Positions 24,950 through 38,475 of a stretch of 64,000 bases of DNA are shown here, piece by piece. This stretch comes from Sclerodactyla briareus (taxonomy: Eukaryota > Echinodermata > Holothuroidea > Dendrochirotida > Sclerodactylidae). The stretch lies in assembly GCA_026419785.1 (NCBI GenBank), contig JAODTK010005221.1, positions 310,001-374,000 on the forward strand. The letters are read 5' to 3'. The notes under the pieces are model-generated. The model was not told where the DNA came from. It saw only the letters and a list, made by a program, of their open reading frames with translations, and did no database searches. A program made the translations under genes and the position numbers. Numbering within the stretch: position 1 is the stretch's first letter; every line of letters starts with the position of its first letter.

Positions 24950-26010
24950 TGGGGGGAAGTGCGTAAACAATGCGAACAACACCTTGTTTTAACATTGAAA
25001 TTGACATGGTAATATAAATTCTAAAATCAGTGTGTTTTTTTATAATTAGAATCAGTGTTTTTTTTTATTTTGCCTTCAAGTATGTTTCAACCAACCTGTT
25101 CTTAGAGGTCGAAAGAGTGCAAAGAGTAGAAATATGCAAATTAGACCAATACTTGACTTCCAGTGACTCATTCTCTAACTTTAAATATCGCGGGACTAAT
25201 AGTGGACCACACTCAATACTGTTCCTGAAAATCCAACAAATTTACCAAATTAAGCAAGTTATAGGCAACATTACATGACCTCCAATGACTCAAATCTTAG
25301 TGTTAACATTTTGGGGGACTAAAAGGTAGACCATACCAGTTTCATGAAAACTGAACAACACTTTGCATAAATTATGCAAATTAGGACACACTGAATGACC
25401 TCCAGTGACCTCAATTCCATGTTGATTTTTGGGGATCAAATGTAAACTATACCCACCAAGCTTCATGACAAATCTGACAAAATCAGAAATTTTGCAAAAG
25501 TTTCGCAAATCAAACAGAGATTTTGCATGAATACTGCTAACAAAGGAATAACCCCAGTGACTCCAGATCTTCATTAAAAATTGGACTGAAGGTTTAGCCA
25601 TATTCACCAAGTGTCATATAAACTTGACAAACTTTGAAATTTGCAATATAAACAACCTAATTAGCATATTTTAGCATATATAATCAGATCATTCAACTCA
25701 TACCCTGTTACCTATATTGTGCCAAATCAAATCACCATAGCACCTATGGTTTGTCCATGATCTTGCTAACAAGCTCAAACAATGAATTGAATGAAATGAG
25801 ATAATTAATTAGTGACTTTCATGTCCAAATATCTGATCAGATCGTTTTCATCCAACCCCGATACGACATTACAGAAATTAATCCACATCAGGGTCCTTCG
25901 GTTGATGAATGAAATTTTGGCTAACCCACCAACACACACGCACACACATTCACACATGGTTGAAGTGATGGCCAAGTCTCTACGTGAACTGAGACAAAAA
26001 TCACCCAACA
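24950..26010 (+). repeat. Modular 'TGCAAATTAG' repeat, copy A
   Basis: Four diverged modules of about 120-130 bp, each with TGACCTCCAGTGAC-like, AAGTTTCATGAAAA-like and AATTATGCAAATTAG-like phrases, followed by a common tail: CACCATAGCACCTATGG, TCTGATCAGATCGTTTTCA, a CACACA tract and AAGTCTCTACGTGAACT. It has no long ORF. Confidence 0.7.
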
Positions 26011-28859
26011 AAATACTTGGAAGTAATTAACAGAAGTAAATGCTGAAAGAATTGAGATGAGGAATACCTCTCTGTCAACTCCAAGGGAGAACCAAGTATT
26101 TTTTTGGGATGCAGATCAAATTATGGAATCACATTTAATGATAAATTAAGAACCTCTGCAAATGATAATTAAATTGTAAAACCATGAATTTCCTCAGCAG
26201 TGGGTATATTAGACCAATTAGACCTGATCATGTAGGTCAGGTATTGTGTGTGTGAAATCACTTCTATGGTCACTTTGTAGGCTACAAACTTTTACGATCA
26301 ACCCAATAAAAGTGAATAAATAAATAATCTGCGATCTGATAACCTGGCTATAAAGGTTAGAGCCCAGCTGGGCTGGTATTACTGGTTATGTCTGCAGTAA
26401 TTAGTGCACTGCTTGCAGTAAACTGGCATTCCGTACGTGGATGCGCTTGGACAACCTAGATAATGTTTATAGGAGACGTTATTCTCTGGTCAATCAGTAC
26501 CAACAATGAGAATAGGTGAGGGTGACAATAAAGGGTCAATTTACCATATTAGTGGATGAATTAACACTTCCAGTACATGGGTAGACACAACACCTACCCA
26601 TCAGACAATCCTGATGAAGATATGTAGGCACTGTGCCTACCTAGACTTCATTGATTAGCTCGGCAGTACAGCTAGTAAAGTCCTATGACCATAGTTTGGA
26701 GTTGGAAAACCGAATAGCGCCACCATATTTCATTTTCAACAGCTCCCAGAGCTTTGAAAGAGAGAATGAACCAAACAATATTATTGACCTTGTGCAGATA
26801 TAGAAGATGAATGAGACCTAGACCTGGGAGATGATGTATGGGGAAATCAATGGGAATTATGAAGACATTAGAGAGTATGCAGTATGGCATTATCATATTA
26901 GGGCTAGTGAGACACTCAAAGCAGTTAGGCCTATACCCTAGAGGCAACCTATATATACCGTATTCCATATAAATACTGCCCCTTCTCCCGTAAGTGCCTC
27001 TTTAACTTTTCTCCAGATGACTACAACCTAACCTGACCATGCTAGGGACACATAAGTCTTTGGTTAAGTGTTATTGTAATAACAGCTCTAAAAAAATGCT
27101 TGGACCCCGAGCAGGACGCAGCCTGGACCTTATGTTGAATGTGATAGAATCTTTGCTAAAGCTGTTATTTATAACTGTTGTATCAACTATCCATTGAATC
27201 CAGTCCATTCATTCATGGAATTATATGTAGGCCTACTGCGGGTCTACCCGAATCACAGCATCTTTCAACGCGAATCGAAATGCTCGAATCAATTCTAGCG
27301 GTCATCATAGTGCTCATGCAAAAAATACCATTGAAATTAAGTGTGTTGGAGAAGATAGAGATGTTGCTAGCTCAGTGTACAAATACATGCAAGTGGCGTG
27401 AAATGGCCGGCATTAGCCAGATGCATAAACACATCGATAGCGGACAGCTGAATACTGGCACTGTGCGGTTGCATGTAGTTTTCAGCAGGAGTGGCCCCAT
27501 ACTCCCCCTGGATAACTGAAGAATATAAGAATAAATAGCAGAAATCCACATTGAATGGAACTTCCACGTGAGTAGTCCAGTCTTTCCAGCAGACCACACA
27601 TGAATTCACGATCAATATATCTTGCAGTCGCGATGACCAGTTGCTGTGTGATTGTACTTGTGTTCCTCCAAATAGTGCCCCCGTTGACTTTAATTTTTCG
27701 TAAACCATCCACCAAGAGTAGATCTAAAAATAAAGATCCTCCTTAATTGAAATCAAATATTATCCACATGACAATTGTTGAAACAAAGTCCAGAATAATA
27801 GTCTTTCAACAATAGCCAAGAATTGCACACGGACAATCATCTCTCATGCCACGCTGATATCCAAGCATGACCCTTAGTAACTGACAAGGAAGATGTGCTG
27901 CTGGCTTGTTACCACGTGTGTTTTATTATGTGGGGGACATCTGCAGGGCTCAGATCATTTCAACTCCCAATGTTTGCTTCATATCTACATAAATAAAGTG
28001 TAACCTGAGATGGTTGCTATTTTGCCTTCCTTGTCATTTGAAAGCTACTCTTCCCCACAAAATGAGTGGTTCACTGCTTTGAACTTAAGGGGAAAAGAAG
28101 GTCAGCTTCTTTCTCTCTCATAGGACAGGGCCTCTAGGCTGTCAAAGACAACATTAGCAATGTTGCTCTTAGCGTGAGCAATGTTTGCGGGAAACACCTC
28201 ATGTGGTTATGGTTTTCCTCCAGTGGTGGTATATGGGAGTTATTCTACCACAACCACAGATGGCCTTGGGAAAATGAGCCATGAAAAGAGGGTGGATTCT
28301 TGCTAACAAAGAATCATCAATTTTAAGCGGGGATAAAAAAAAAAAAAAATCAATGTTTAATTCTGAGGATATGGTGTGCCCCTGCTAAGCTATTATCTAC
28401 CACTCGGAAAAATAGGGAACTAACTGGAGGGTCAACGAGAGATGGTGACCGATTGAAAATGACAGGGACAAACATGTCATATGCATGGGAAAGAGGGGGT
28501 TCGGTCTGAATGGGTACAATGGTGCGACAGGGAGGGGAGTGCTAAGTTTGCTACCAATACATAAATCTGAGACCAATTTTAACAGTGTGAGTGAATAGCA
28601 GCCGGAATCCAAACATAACATGTTAACCAACTGAACATGCAAATGACGGCACACAAAGGGTTCCACAAAAGAGAACAAGTGGAAACAAGACATGTGCAGG
28701 CAAGTGAACCGCAGATGTGTATATCCCTGTAGAAGTTTACCTAGTGGACTCATTTAGGAAAAAGAGTGTGAAACAGAACTGGGCAGGCAGTTGTAAACGC
28801 CCGAAGTGTTATAATCCCCGCAGAAGGACTTTGTCCACTGTTTGAAGAAAGCACATTGG
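26011..28859. other. Non-coding stretch
   Basis: No gene supported. A perfect 14-bp palindrome (AGCCCAGCTGGGCT) lies near 26366. ORFs on both strands at 27178-27715 overlap each other and lack splice context; part of this sequence (TTAAAGTCAACGGGGGCAC on the minus strand) resembles 39.7 kb and may be an old repeat. A short A run occurs near 28340. Confidence 0.3.
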
Positions 28860-29790
28860 AGTTAGGGCCCATTGACCTTGGTGACTTGAAATGCCCCTAC
28901 TTCGTCAGGACCAACTGTAGTCACATTCTCCAAGTTTCGTTCGAATTGACAAAATTAAGAAAAAAAAAAAAAGTGACGAATAAAACGTAAATTTCTGACC
29001 TTTGGTGACTTGAAATTACCGTCCTGTTTTCGGGAACCACTTTTGTCCCCACTCATCAAGTCAGTAAATCAGACTGACTCTGTATTTTTGCAAAAAACAA
29101 CAAATTTGGAACTCCGGTGACTTGAAATTACCGTCATGGTTTTCGGACCATTTTTGTCCCCACCAAGTTTCATTGTAAAATCGGGACCCAAACTCGTTCA
29201 AAACCTGCAAAATAAAGGGCAGCAAACATGCAGTGGCGCCCACTTGCGAACTCATCCAAGATTTTGCTGAGACGGTCATGTGTACCAGTTTAGATCGATC
29301 GGCTAAAGCGTAAAGAGTTAATTGCGATAAGCCAAAGTTTCCGATGGGGGCGGCGGGGCCGGAGGCGGCTAGGCAGCGGAGACGGCGGCGGGTACACCCC
29401 AAAACCATATATACCCCGAACACTTAGATGTTGCGGGGATATAATCAGGTCCATCCAACCTCAGGTACATGACATAACCTTCATGATGTTAAGACTAACA
29501 AACTGGTCCACTTCCACCAAGTTCTTTCAAATCTGCAGTTAGAAAAAATAATGAAACCAACCCACAAATTCCTTGAAATCACTGTCATGACTTGAATCCA
29601 TTCTGTCCTCACCCACCAAGTTTTTGTAAATCCGAAAAAATCCTGTTTTTGTGTGAAACCTGCAGAATAGAGGGAAGCAGACAGGCAGAAGCCCACTCCA
29701 GATTCAACTAGGGGTACATGTGGACTATGTTTCGATCAATTGGACGAAGCGTTAATGAGTTATTGCACTAAGCAAAAGAAAATTTGAGGG
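28860..29790 (-). repeat. 'GTGACTTGAAATTACC' repeat with GC-rich end, copy 1
   Basis: Modules at about 28877, 28998, 29113 and 29565 share GGTGACTTGAAATTACCGTC, TTTTTGTCCCCACCAAGTT and related phrases. A GC-rich block (GGCGGGGCCGGAGGCGGCTA, 29349 onward) is the reverse complement of the type found at 57.8 kb, so this copy lies in the opposite orientation. Confidence 0.65.
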
Positions 29791-32449
29791 AAACCCACGT
29801 GTCTCCACAGTGGGAGGGCAAATGGCTAAACATGCACGCCTGATGTATTTACTAACAAGAGGTCATATTTCTTCACATTGTTTGGGCCGTTCGCAAATAC
29901 ATGGCGACCACACACCCGACTGTGGCCAGAATCAAGTGGATGCCATCCCACGAGATATTGCGGAGAATTAATACAGCACTAGAATCAAAATAAGGATACC
30001 AAGTTGCATCATTTCACGTAAGAACATCTTCTGGTGAGTAAGGAAACCTGGCCTTCTTACGTCAGGTTTTGATTCCATCAATTATCCCCAAATAGATCTG
30101 CAAGCCCTCCCACCTCTTCCATTCTAACCTTCCAGCTTCGCTTAGATATTGTGGCGCCACCAACCTTACTTGAGCTCGGATGTATGTATTAATTTGAATT
30201 GTTCACTGTGGATGATCACAGCATGCCTGAGGATGAGTGAGATAGCACAAGGTCCATCCTGCATGCAGTACTCTGAGGCCTAGCTTAGCAGACTAGAAAT
30301 CCAAGTAGTGTGCATAATGAGCAATAAATTGGTTATATATCAAAGTATCCCAGCTGTCAAGTCAGAGTAAACAAGAGAAGGGAGCGGTGAGGGTTATACC
30401 AACATTACTGTTTTAGAGAATGAGAGAGCACCATTAAAATCTTGAAGGCCACATAGATTGGTTAGTTTCCTCTAGCTGCTTAGGTAGTGGTACGTTGGGA
30501 CATATGCTTCGCCAATGACACCAGTAAATCCCCCCTTGTTGTGCGCCATTGCTTTTTGCTAAAGATGTATTTGAACATTGCTGCAGGATGCATCTAGAAG
30601 TCTTTGCAATGGCATTAGGAGAAGCCTTAATTTCTTGGGTCATGGGGGAGTATGAGGGCTACTTTCTCCAGATGTAGGAACCACACCATCCCCATCCCCA
30701 CTCCCCCACCCCATGACAAAGGTCTGCATACAGGCAGTCAGTGATTAATTCCCTGTAAGCACACTTTTTTTACTGGCTTTTGTTTGCCAAGTGGGCAGTC
30801 ATTTCATTCAACCATTTGACCATGTTGCATCTAGAGGCTAGTTGGATACATCAGGGTTTATGTCAGCTGTTCCAACAGCCTTTCTGTACATCCTGAATTT
30901 ATGTGGTGCACAAGACACTATGGCAGTAGGTTTTTGAGATGACCTGTCCAGGCATTGAGTGTCTCCACGTAGCATGGCGGATACTCAACTAACAGATCAT
31001 ATGTCAATCCTATCGACAAATATGGGTGTTCAAATTTGGCAACAGAAAGGATCAAATGTACTCATGAATGAGGACCATAATGCCATGGCCAATAATAACG
31101 TCCTTGTATATAAGTGGTTAAAGTACAGTGTCACCACTTTGTGGGCTCACTCCTCCATGACCAAAGTGAAGATAAAATCTTGTAAAAAGGTTCATTACTG
31201 TTCAGTAGAAGTTTGGAAGCTGTTGATGCATGAGTATAATCGTACTAGTGTGTGTCTCGGAGCCATTTTGGGGGGGGGGGAATTACATACATTGGTCATA
31301 AGGAGAGAGAGGTGAGGCCATTTAGCAATTCTTAAGGGGGGGGGAAGTTCTTCTCAATGGTCCAGACCTCCCCCCCCCCCCCTCGCTCCTACCCACAAAC
31401 ACCAATCTCTCACTACACGCAGTATACTACCACTGCGGCCATTAGCTTTATTCAGGATGTCAGTTCACATGAAAAGTCACATCCCAAAGCCACATCAGTG
31501 GAAACGCAGCAAAGTCATTGTAATAAAGATAAATCTGCTATGCTAACTGGCAATGTACCAGCAGCGAGAAATTAGTTATCAATGTGATAGGGAGAGAGGC
31601 TATTAATATCACATAATCCAATCACAGGCATAGATTACGGGTACCACTAGGGGAGGGCTTGATTGGACAGAGAATCTTTGGCATGCCTCATAGGGAGGCA
31701 TGGCTCCCTGCAAGATGATAACTATATATGTTGGATGAGTCATTATAGCTAGACCTACCATCACGATATGTTTGGCAAGGTTTATTCAGGAGGGATAAAG
31801 AACATAGGTGTATATCATAATAATGATGAGATGTGTTCGATAGAGCGCAAAATGCTATGAAGGCCTCTTGGCGCCTTACAATAGAAACAAGGAACCCTCA
31901 AACGGTAAAAAAGTCTGAAAAGTGTCTGAAAAACTGCAAGAGTTTGAATAGCTTTAAGAAGGAGGAAAAGTAGAAGACTAAAAAACATACTATGGGACAC
32001 TTTTGAGAAGAGTGAGCGACGTTTTTGCCTTATCCCAGAAAGTGCACAAATTATATGCAATCAAACCCCAGAATTCTGGTACACAATTTTGCAGCTCCAT
32101 TGCCCAATTTATTTATTTTTCGAGGGTCGCGAACCATTAGGTATCAAACAACAAGAATTAACCTCATCAGCTGGGTGATTTTCAACAAGGTGTTTAAAAT
32201 CCATTACCTATGCATTATAACAGTTAATATGTGAAGAAGACCCTGGCCAGTGATTAGTTCAAAAATGCTTCTCTTGATGCTCCCCAATCAGTGAATTGTT
32301 TCTATTATTCGGTAGTTAATTGTATAATTATTTGGTATGTTAAAACTATTCTGATCTCACAGATCCAAGGGGAAAAAAAAAGGCAAAAAAAAATGTTGGG
32401 GGGGGGTTGCAAGTTTAGCAGAATTACATAAAGATAGAAAACACAACAG
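29791..32449. other. Non-coding stretch with scattered ORFs
   Basis: No gene supported. On the minus strand 30434-31000 holds several protein-like fragments in shifted frames (KFRMYRKAVGTADINPDV and AKTSRCILQQCSNTSLAK), which could be a decayed mobile-element or pseudogene ORF, but no domain can be named. Short G and C runs lie near 31270 and 31370. Confidence 0.25.
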
Positions 32450-33255
32450 CACTATCGAGGTGGTTTTAGTTCAAAGTGTCTACCATAGGCTACAATCCAA
32501 GTGACCAGTCCCATGTTTCAATTCAATTGAGATGGATGTTGACCATATCTACTAAGTTTTGTGAAAATGTGACTAATAGAACATTTGTATGAATAATGCA
32601 ATCCAACATTGTTTTCAAACTCCAGTGACCCATTCTGAATATCTCAGGACCTCAGGGGTTTCTTTGGAATCATGAAATGCAAATTAGAACATGACCCAAT
32701 CCTGTTCAATTTCTTGTTGCTCAAGGTAGACTCATCCACCAAATTTTATTGAAATCTGACAAACTTTATTTCATGCTGAAAATCCGAATCAGTTCATCCA
32801 CCTAGATATCCTGCACCTATGAACCCAACCACATCATCATAGCGTCCAACAATTTGGTCTGTGATGTGGCTAACAATCTCAACAATAATACATAACAGGG
32901 GCTAATTACCTGACTTGATCTCATCAGGTCGTGTTCACCCAGCTCCGATACTACATACAACACAATCGGAACGATAACGTAGAAGTCTAGACGAAGATCA
33001 AAGACGTGGTCTTTAACCGTAACGTGCAAATAAAATGGTTTTCCTACGAGGTGTCAATTATGCCTGAGTTGGGGGCGGGGTTGCAAAAGCATCCCGTTAA
33101 GATGTAGTTACTAGGGTAATTGCTAATTAGATAGCTTAAGAAGGTGAGTTGGGAGCGCAGTGAATTTCACCCAACCAAATACACACACAAATCTCATAGG
33201 AATTGGTCTCACCGTTCGTATAGAAATTCTCTAATGGTCAAGTGTGACTGACACG
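32450..33255 (+). repeat. Modular 'TGCAAATTAG' repeat, copy B (partial)
   Basis: It shares GAAATCTGACAAACTTT, TCAGTTCATCCACCTA, CATCATAGCG and the tail TCATCAGGTCGTGTTCACCC with the other copies. A piece at 33106-33165 (ACTAGGGTAATTGCTAATTAG through TTGGGAGCGCA) recurs at 62401-62455. Confidence 0.6.
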
Positions 33256-33559
33256 CACCCCCAATAAAGTGATTGTTGAGGGTCTTCCTCAACTTTTTTT
33301 GGACACAACAAAACAATCAGACAAATGAAGAACAGTGGAGGACATTCAAAGTTACATGGAGGCAAGCAGTAGATACTTAATTGCCAAGCAGGGGTACAAA
33401 CTGGGAGATGGAGGTTAGGTGGGTGTTACTGTAAAGTGAACTTAGTTTATCCTAACAATACTATGGATGATTCCAAACCTAGACAACCAGTCCCCAATGA
33501 ACAAGTCTGATTATTGCCCTTAAAGTTTAGTCTACTCTATTGTCCTATAGTTACAAATA

Positions 33560-34450
33560 GTCTATCACAGGCGATCGCCATATAAAGTGTCTCGCCTGTT
33601 GGCTATCAGTTGTTTCCACTATCACTACCCAAACACCCAACTGCTCATGCAGCCTATCGACATTTTCAACGAACTCACATAGTTCAAAATGTGACCGTAT
33701 TTTTTGTAGGTCTAATCAACCTAATCAAATTGGTTGGGTATGAGAAGGGTTTGCTGTGGGCCGTTCATACAGCAACATATTTTCAGCAGGAGCTATGGTT
33801 TCTCGTTCCTCAGCTTTATTTTCCCTAACAGAAGCTATTTATATGATGGATTCAATCAAATTCATGCCCAGCAACACATCAGATCCAGAAAATTTATGGA
33901 CCATACCTACTGAGTTTGGCGAAATCCTCACCAGTTGACATGGAATATATTATTCAAATTAGCACATACATACAATTACCTCTACTGACCCCAGCTATAC
34001 CTTCAAAATATCGGATCAAAGGTGGATCACATCTACCAAGTTTTGTGGAAATCCAACAAACTTTGCATAAATATGCAAATAAACCACTTATTACATATTT
34101 TAGCTGAAAATCTAATCAGTTTCACTCTACCTGTCATCCAGTCCTTACATACAAACTCCGTCACTGTACACACAACACGGTTTGATAAGAGCTTAACATA
34201 AATTAACATAAAAAACTAATAACCCAACTTATTTAATGACTTTGCTGCCCAAAATCTAATCAGATCATGACACTCAACGCCGGTGCTACACACAATTTTG
34301 TTATTTGGCTCAAAACCGTTTTGTGAGACAATCCTGGCTAAACGAGAAAATGTGACACACACATCACACACACACCCCCACTCTTATACACCCTACACAC
34401 ACAAAGTGACCACTAAGTCTCTCAAGCTAGACAAAACAGTAGAACTGTTT
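33560..34450 (+). repeat. Modular 'TGCAAATTAG' repeat, copy C (near full length)
   Basis: It begins with the palindromic head GGCGATCGCC followed by GTGTCTCGCC and ends with CACACACAAAGTGACCACTA and AGTCTCTCAAG. The modules in between match copies A and D. The ORFs it overlaps are short. Confidence 0.7.
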
Positions 34451-34699
34451 CTTTTACTCCACTAACATATGAACACACCTACTAGAACTTCTCCAGGGCC
34501 GATCAGCCTCCAGGTAAGCACTGCTAATAATCTCTACTGATGATTTTATGATTTAAAATTGTGTTATCACTCATCAAAGTAATATCCTCTGTTTATAATA
34601 CACTGTTCATTAAAAGTTACAAAAGCATGTGCCAAGCATGTGTGCTAAAAGGTTCCAATTCAAAAAACAGCTCAGGGAGTAATCCCGTCAAAAATCAAT

Positions 34700-35235
34700 G
34701 TTGACGATGATTAACAGCCGCGGGGGGGTAGCCAGCGCACGATCTTAACTAGTCCAGAGAAAAAATCCCGCATGGCCTATATATGTCTGAGACACCGGTG
34801 CTTGTGCATAATGCGTAGCCTAAATAAACAACAAACCCCAGTCACACATTCACCGGGCATTGGAAGACTATAAAACATTCCCACGAGATTGTCAAATCTC
34901 AAGAGAGATGAGGATCGTCGACATGCACAGATGCGATCGTCAGCACGGGCGGTATACCCCAGGAAATGCCATCGTTGTGTGGGCCAAAGGAAATTGAGAA
35001 ACGCAGAGTTTGAGGGAGTCATTGAGGAACCTATTTGGTAACCAGATGAGCGGAACAAGTCTTGGCACGTCACCCATAACGACAGGGATTGGCGCGGTTT
35101 AATTGGAACATCGACTCAGGCCTAGTCTTCAGGTGAATCGAGGAGGCGGATACGCAGAGAAGCTTTGGACAGGAGGAGGAGGAAATGCACAAACAGCCGG
35201 GCCCGGGGGAGTGCTGGGCATCTCAAAGGTCAGTC
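34700..35235. promoter_or_regulatory. CpG-rich segment, candidate internal promoter
   Basis: A second stretch with many CpGs (CACCGGTGC, GATCGTCGAC, GCGATCGTCAGCACGGGCGG, GGCGCGGTTTAATTGG, GCCGGGCCCGGG) within CpG-poor DNA. Open frames exist on both strands, including ATGCACAAACAGCCGGGCCC before a possible donor AAAG|GTCAGT on plus. It lies inside the inferred gene span, where large rod genes often carry internal promoters. No TATA or initiator was established. Confidence 0.25.
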
Positions 35236-37298
35236 AAGCAATTAGTGCTGATTAACAGAGATGGTTGGAAATGTTTATAATTTGGAAAACAGCCATTGAT
35301 AAAATTGGTGATGATAGAGAATGGGGGAGGGGGGATGGAAAGATGTGAAGAAATGGACATTCTGAGAGCAGGAGTCTATTACTTATCAGTTATTTCATGG
35401 TACAGAGAAAGACAAATATGATGTTGTGCAGTATTTGTAAGGTCTATTTTCACACTGAAAAAGAAACAGCCAGCACAGACAATGGTAGGAGTTGGCTGAA
35501 GGAAGGTTTTAGTATAAACAGGTTCCAGGTGGCTGGATTCAACTCACTCCTGCAGCAAATCACTTATCACACAGTTCACACCATCTCAATCTATTTTGAG
35601 GGTCGCTCCCTCATGTCACCTTCCAAGCTGCTCCCCCATCTGACTCCTCCAAGTCTTTTTCGGTTGTCCCTATTTGGTTGATTCACTTCAGTATCCAGGG
35701 CTTTTCCTCAGAATATTAATCACCATCCTTATCAATACATGTCAGACCACCATTTTACTGGTTTGTTAGATAAATTTTATATCAACTAACCTCTGGTAAG
35801 GTTAATTGAAGGGTTCAATACAGTATAATCTTTTTTCTTCTAAGCCCGGGATAATATCAAATGTAATTCATATTGAGCAAAGCAGTGAACAAAGAAGGTG
35901 AAATTACTCACATAGCTGAAGTTCATCCACCCACCAAACCCAATAAACTGCAGGACTCCTCCAGGGGAGCAAGCAGGCCTCGGGTTGTTTTGTTGCCTGG
36001 ACCAATGCTTTCATCCCCACCCCTTCCTGCAACTATGTAAGGTAATCAGGAGCGGGGCCGACGCTATAGCCTCTGAGACTGCAGGTAGCACAACAAACCA
36101 CCAATGGAACAAGATGGACATGTCAAAAGGCATGCTATTATTGCCTCAAAGAAGCAGTGACTAATCAAAGCAACACTGACCCTCACCATCCCCACGCTTA
36201 CCCCTGAGCTCCTTCCATGCCTTTAGAAAATATAATGTAAATACGCAAATTAAAAATGCCACTATCCATTAACGTGTGATTGAGGAAGACAGTGATGGCA
36301 GAAATGTTACCAAACATCTGTCCAACAAAGCCTGGCTGTACTGTACTAGCTGAAGGGCTCCATTCCACCTGGATTTCTCATATGGCAGGGGTCAACAACC
36401 TAGGAGTCGCGAGATGATATGCACTGTTGGTAAAACAAGGCTGATCGCCCCCAGTGTCTCGCCTGGTGTTTGCGCGATCAGTGATTGCTCTTTAGTTCAC
36501 CCAGCAAAACAATTAAAAGGCATTCCATATGTGGCTCTTTAATTTAAGATTTCGGTAAGTATAAGCATTATTTAACATAAACAGCCTACTACTCAGTAAC
36601 CAATTTCAAAATCGTTAGGACTGACTATTTACAATGTCTGCTAAAGGACTAACGTTTTGTGGAAATGTGACTATGTAACTTAGACACGATAGCCAACGAA
36701 AATTCCATTGACCCATTTTCTCACGCCAATATCCTTGAATATTCTCCGAAAGGTTCATGAAAATAAAAACATTGTAATGGTATCACAATACCTCTTAAAT
36801 ATTTAAACATATCGCCATCATTACACACCCCTGGACATGGACAAACCTAACAACAGACTGTGGGTCTTTTGCAAAGTTTATCCAATATGTCATCAAAGAG
36901 ATGCCCTCTTAAATACATATACTACTTCCAGTAACTCTTTAGGGAGTTGGCAGGTGTAACCTGACACCCTCAGGCTGCAGGCTCTCAGCTGCGACAGTAG
37001 GACCTAGTGTGTTAGCTGAAGCCTAGATATATAAAGTGATACTGAGGGGAATTCATTGTATCTCAGCTGCTCAATCAATTGTAACCATGTTCCGCTACAT
37101 TTTGTCAAAGGTATGCCCATGAAGTGATATGAATAAGACATAAATGAAGCTATGAAATCTGTCTGTTCGGGATAGGATACTAGGTATGGAATGGAATTGG
37201 AAATACCTAGTTGCGGGGTGGTGAAAGTTGATAATAGTAAAAATTTCAAATTAGATATAGTTCGTTATATTGATAGTGATGCTGAGCTAGACTATACC
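35236..37298. other. Non-coding stretch with a hAT-like fragment
   Basis: No gene supported. At about 36387-36545 a short piece reads CAGGGGTCAACAACCTAGGA ... TATGTGGCTCTTTAA, resembling ends of hAT-type elements. Its middle (GATCGCCCCCAGTGTCTCGCC) resembles the head of the modular repeat. No target-site duplication was identified. Confidence 0.3.
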
Positions 37299-37303
37299 TT
37301 TCT

Positions 37304-37398
<95 letters not shown>
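37299..37398. repeat. Poly-T tract, about 100 bp
   Basis: Nearly pure T with three C interruptions. It is not followed by any recognisable SINE or LINE body, so its origin is unclear. Confidence 0.95.
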
Positions 37399-37400
<2 letters not shown>

Positions 37401-38475
37401 GGGAGCTTGAGAGGTAATATATTAATCCAAGAATGATGGGGTTTTTGGGCTATTTCAATATTTTCAATACTTCCTCCACCAATTGGAATTAGATTCGGAT
37501 AATTGAATGGCCACTTGATAAATACCAGTTTTATGAAATATTCCCATCATAAATGAGCACCTTGTGCTCGCGAAACATAAGCCATAAGGCACATACAGTC
37601 TTTAGAGGCGTGCCAAGCAATGTTATTGATTTGGCATTATGCGGTCCATAAAAAATGATGCAGGAAGTTTTCAATCCACGGAACACTGCAGCCCAAATTT
37701 GATGCCTAGTTGTAGAACTCCCATTCCTTCATCAGCCTCCTTCAACTGTCAACACTTCTCATTCCTCTTTTAACATCATTTAACTCCTTCAAATGAAGAG
37801 CAAGTATACAATGTGGGTCAAGTCTGCAAATTTCGACTAAAACGTTTTTGCTCATTGGATCATCACCAATTACCGGTTTAATTTCCGAGTTGTGGTTACA
37901 AAAGATTGCTGCCTCTGCATCATGTGATGATTCCACAATTTGAAAAGAAAAAAGTTATGTTTGACAGCCCCCTCCAATCCGAATATCATTATTTAGCTTT
38001 TTATTTCCTGCTATTATTATTTCAACTGGCTGATGTTTCTATCACATTTTTGTTATTAAAAAAATACCGACATGTTTCATTGTTTCTGGGTTTCTGCATC
38101 TTCTCTGCACTGTAATGATTGTACTTCCGTAATGACGAGCATGCTGCGTCAAAATCAAAAGTTACTGCAGTTATTTCCTTACTGTCTGCACAATAGACTA
38201 TTATACTATGATAGTATGGAGCAATGTGGGTCTGTGCATGTTTGCACATTGCGTTTCCTAATAACCCGAACTGTTCATACAACACTCTTTTCTATGGGAA
38301 CGATACACATGCTGAAGGTGTATTTGGTGTGTGACATGATTATAGCGCAGTTCTCACTTCTGTATTTTGTTCCCCAGTGGTTTCCTTTTTGCACCATGAA
38401 AGTCTGCCTCATGTCCTCTCCTGTTAATATGATAGCTCCATGTGCCCATAACCTTAAATAAATTATTGTTAATTG
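37399..38475. other. Non-coding stretch
   Basis: Overlapping ORFs on both strands at 38022-38481 have no coding support. Nothing else seen. Confidence 0.3.
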
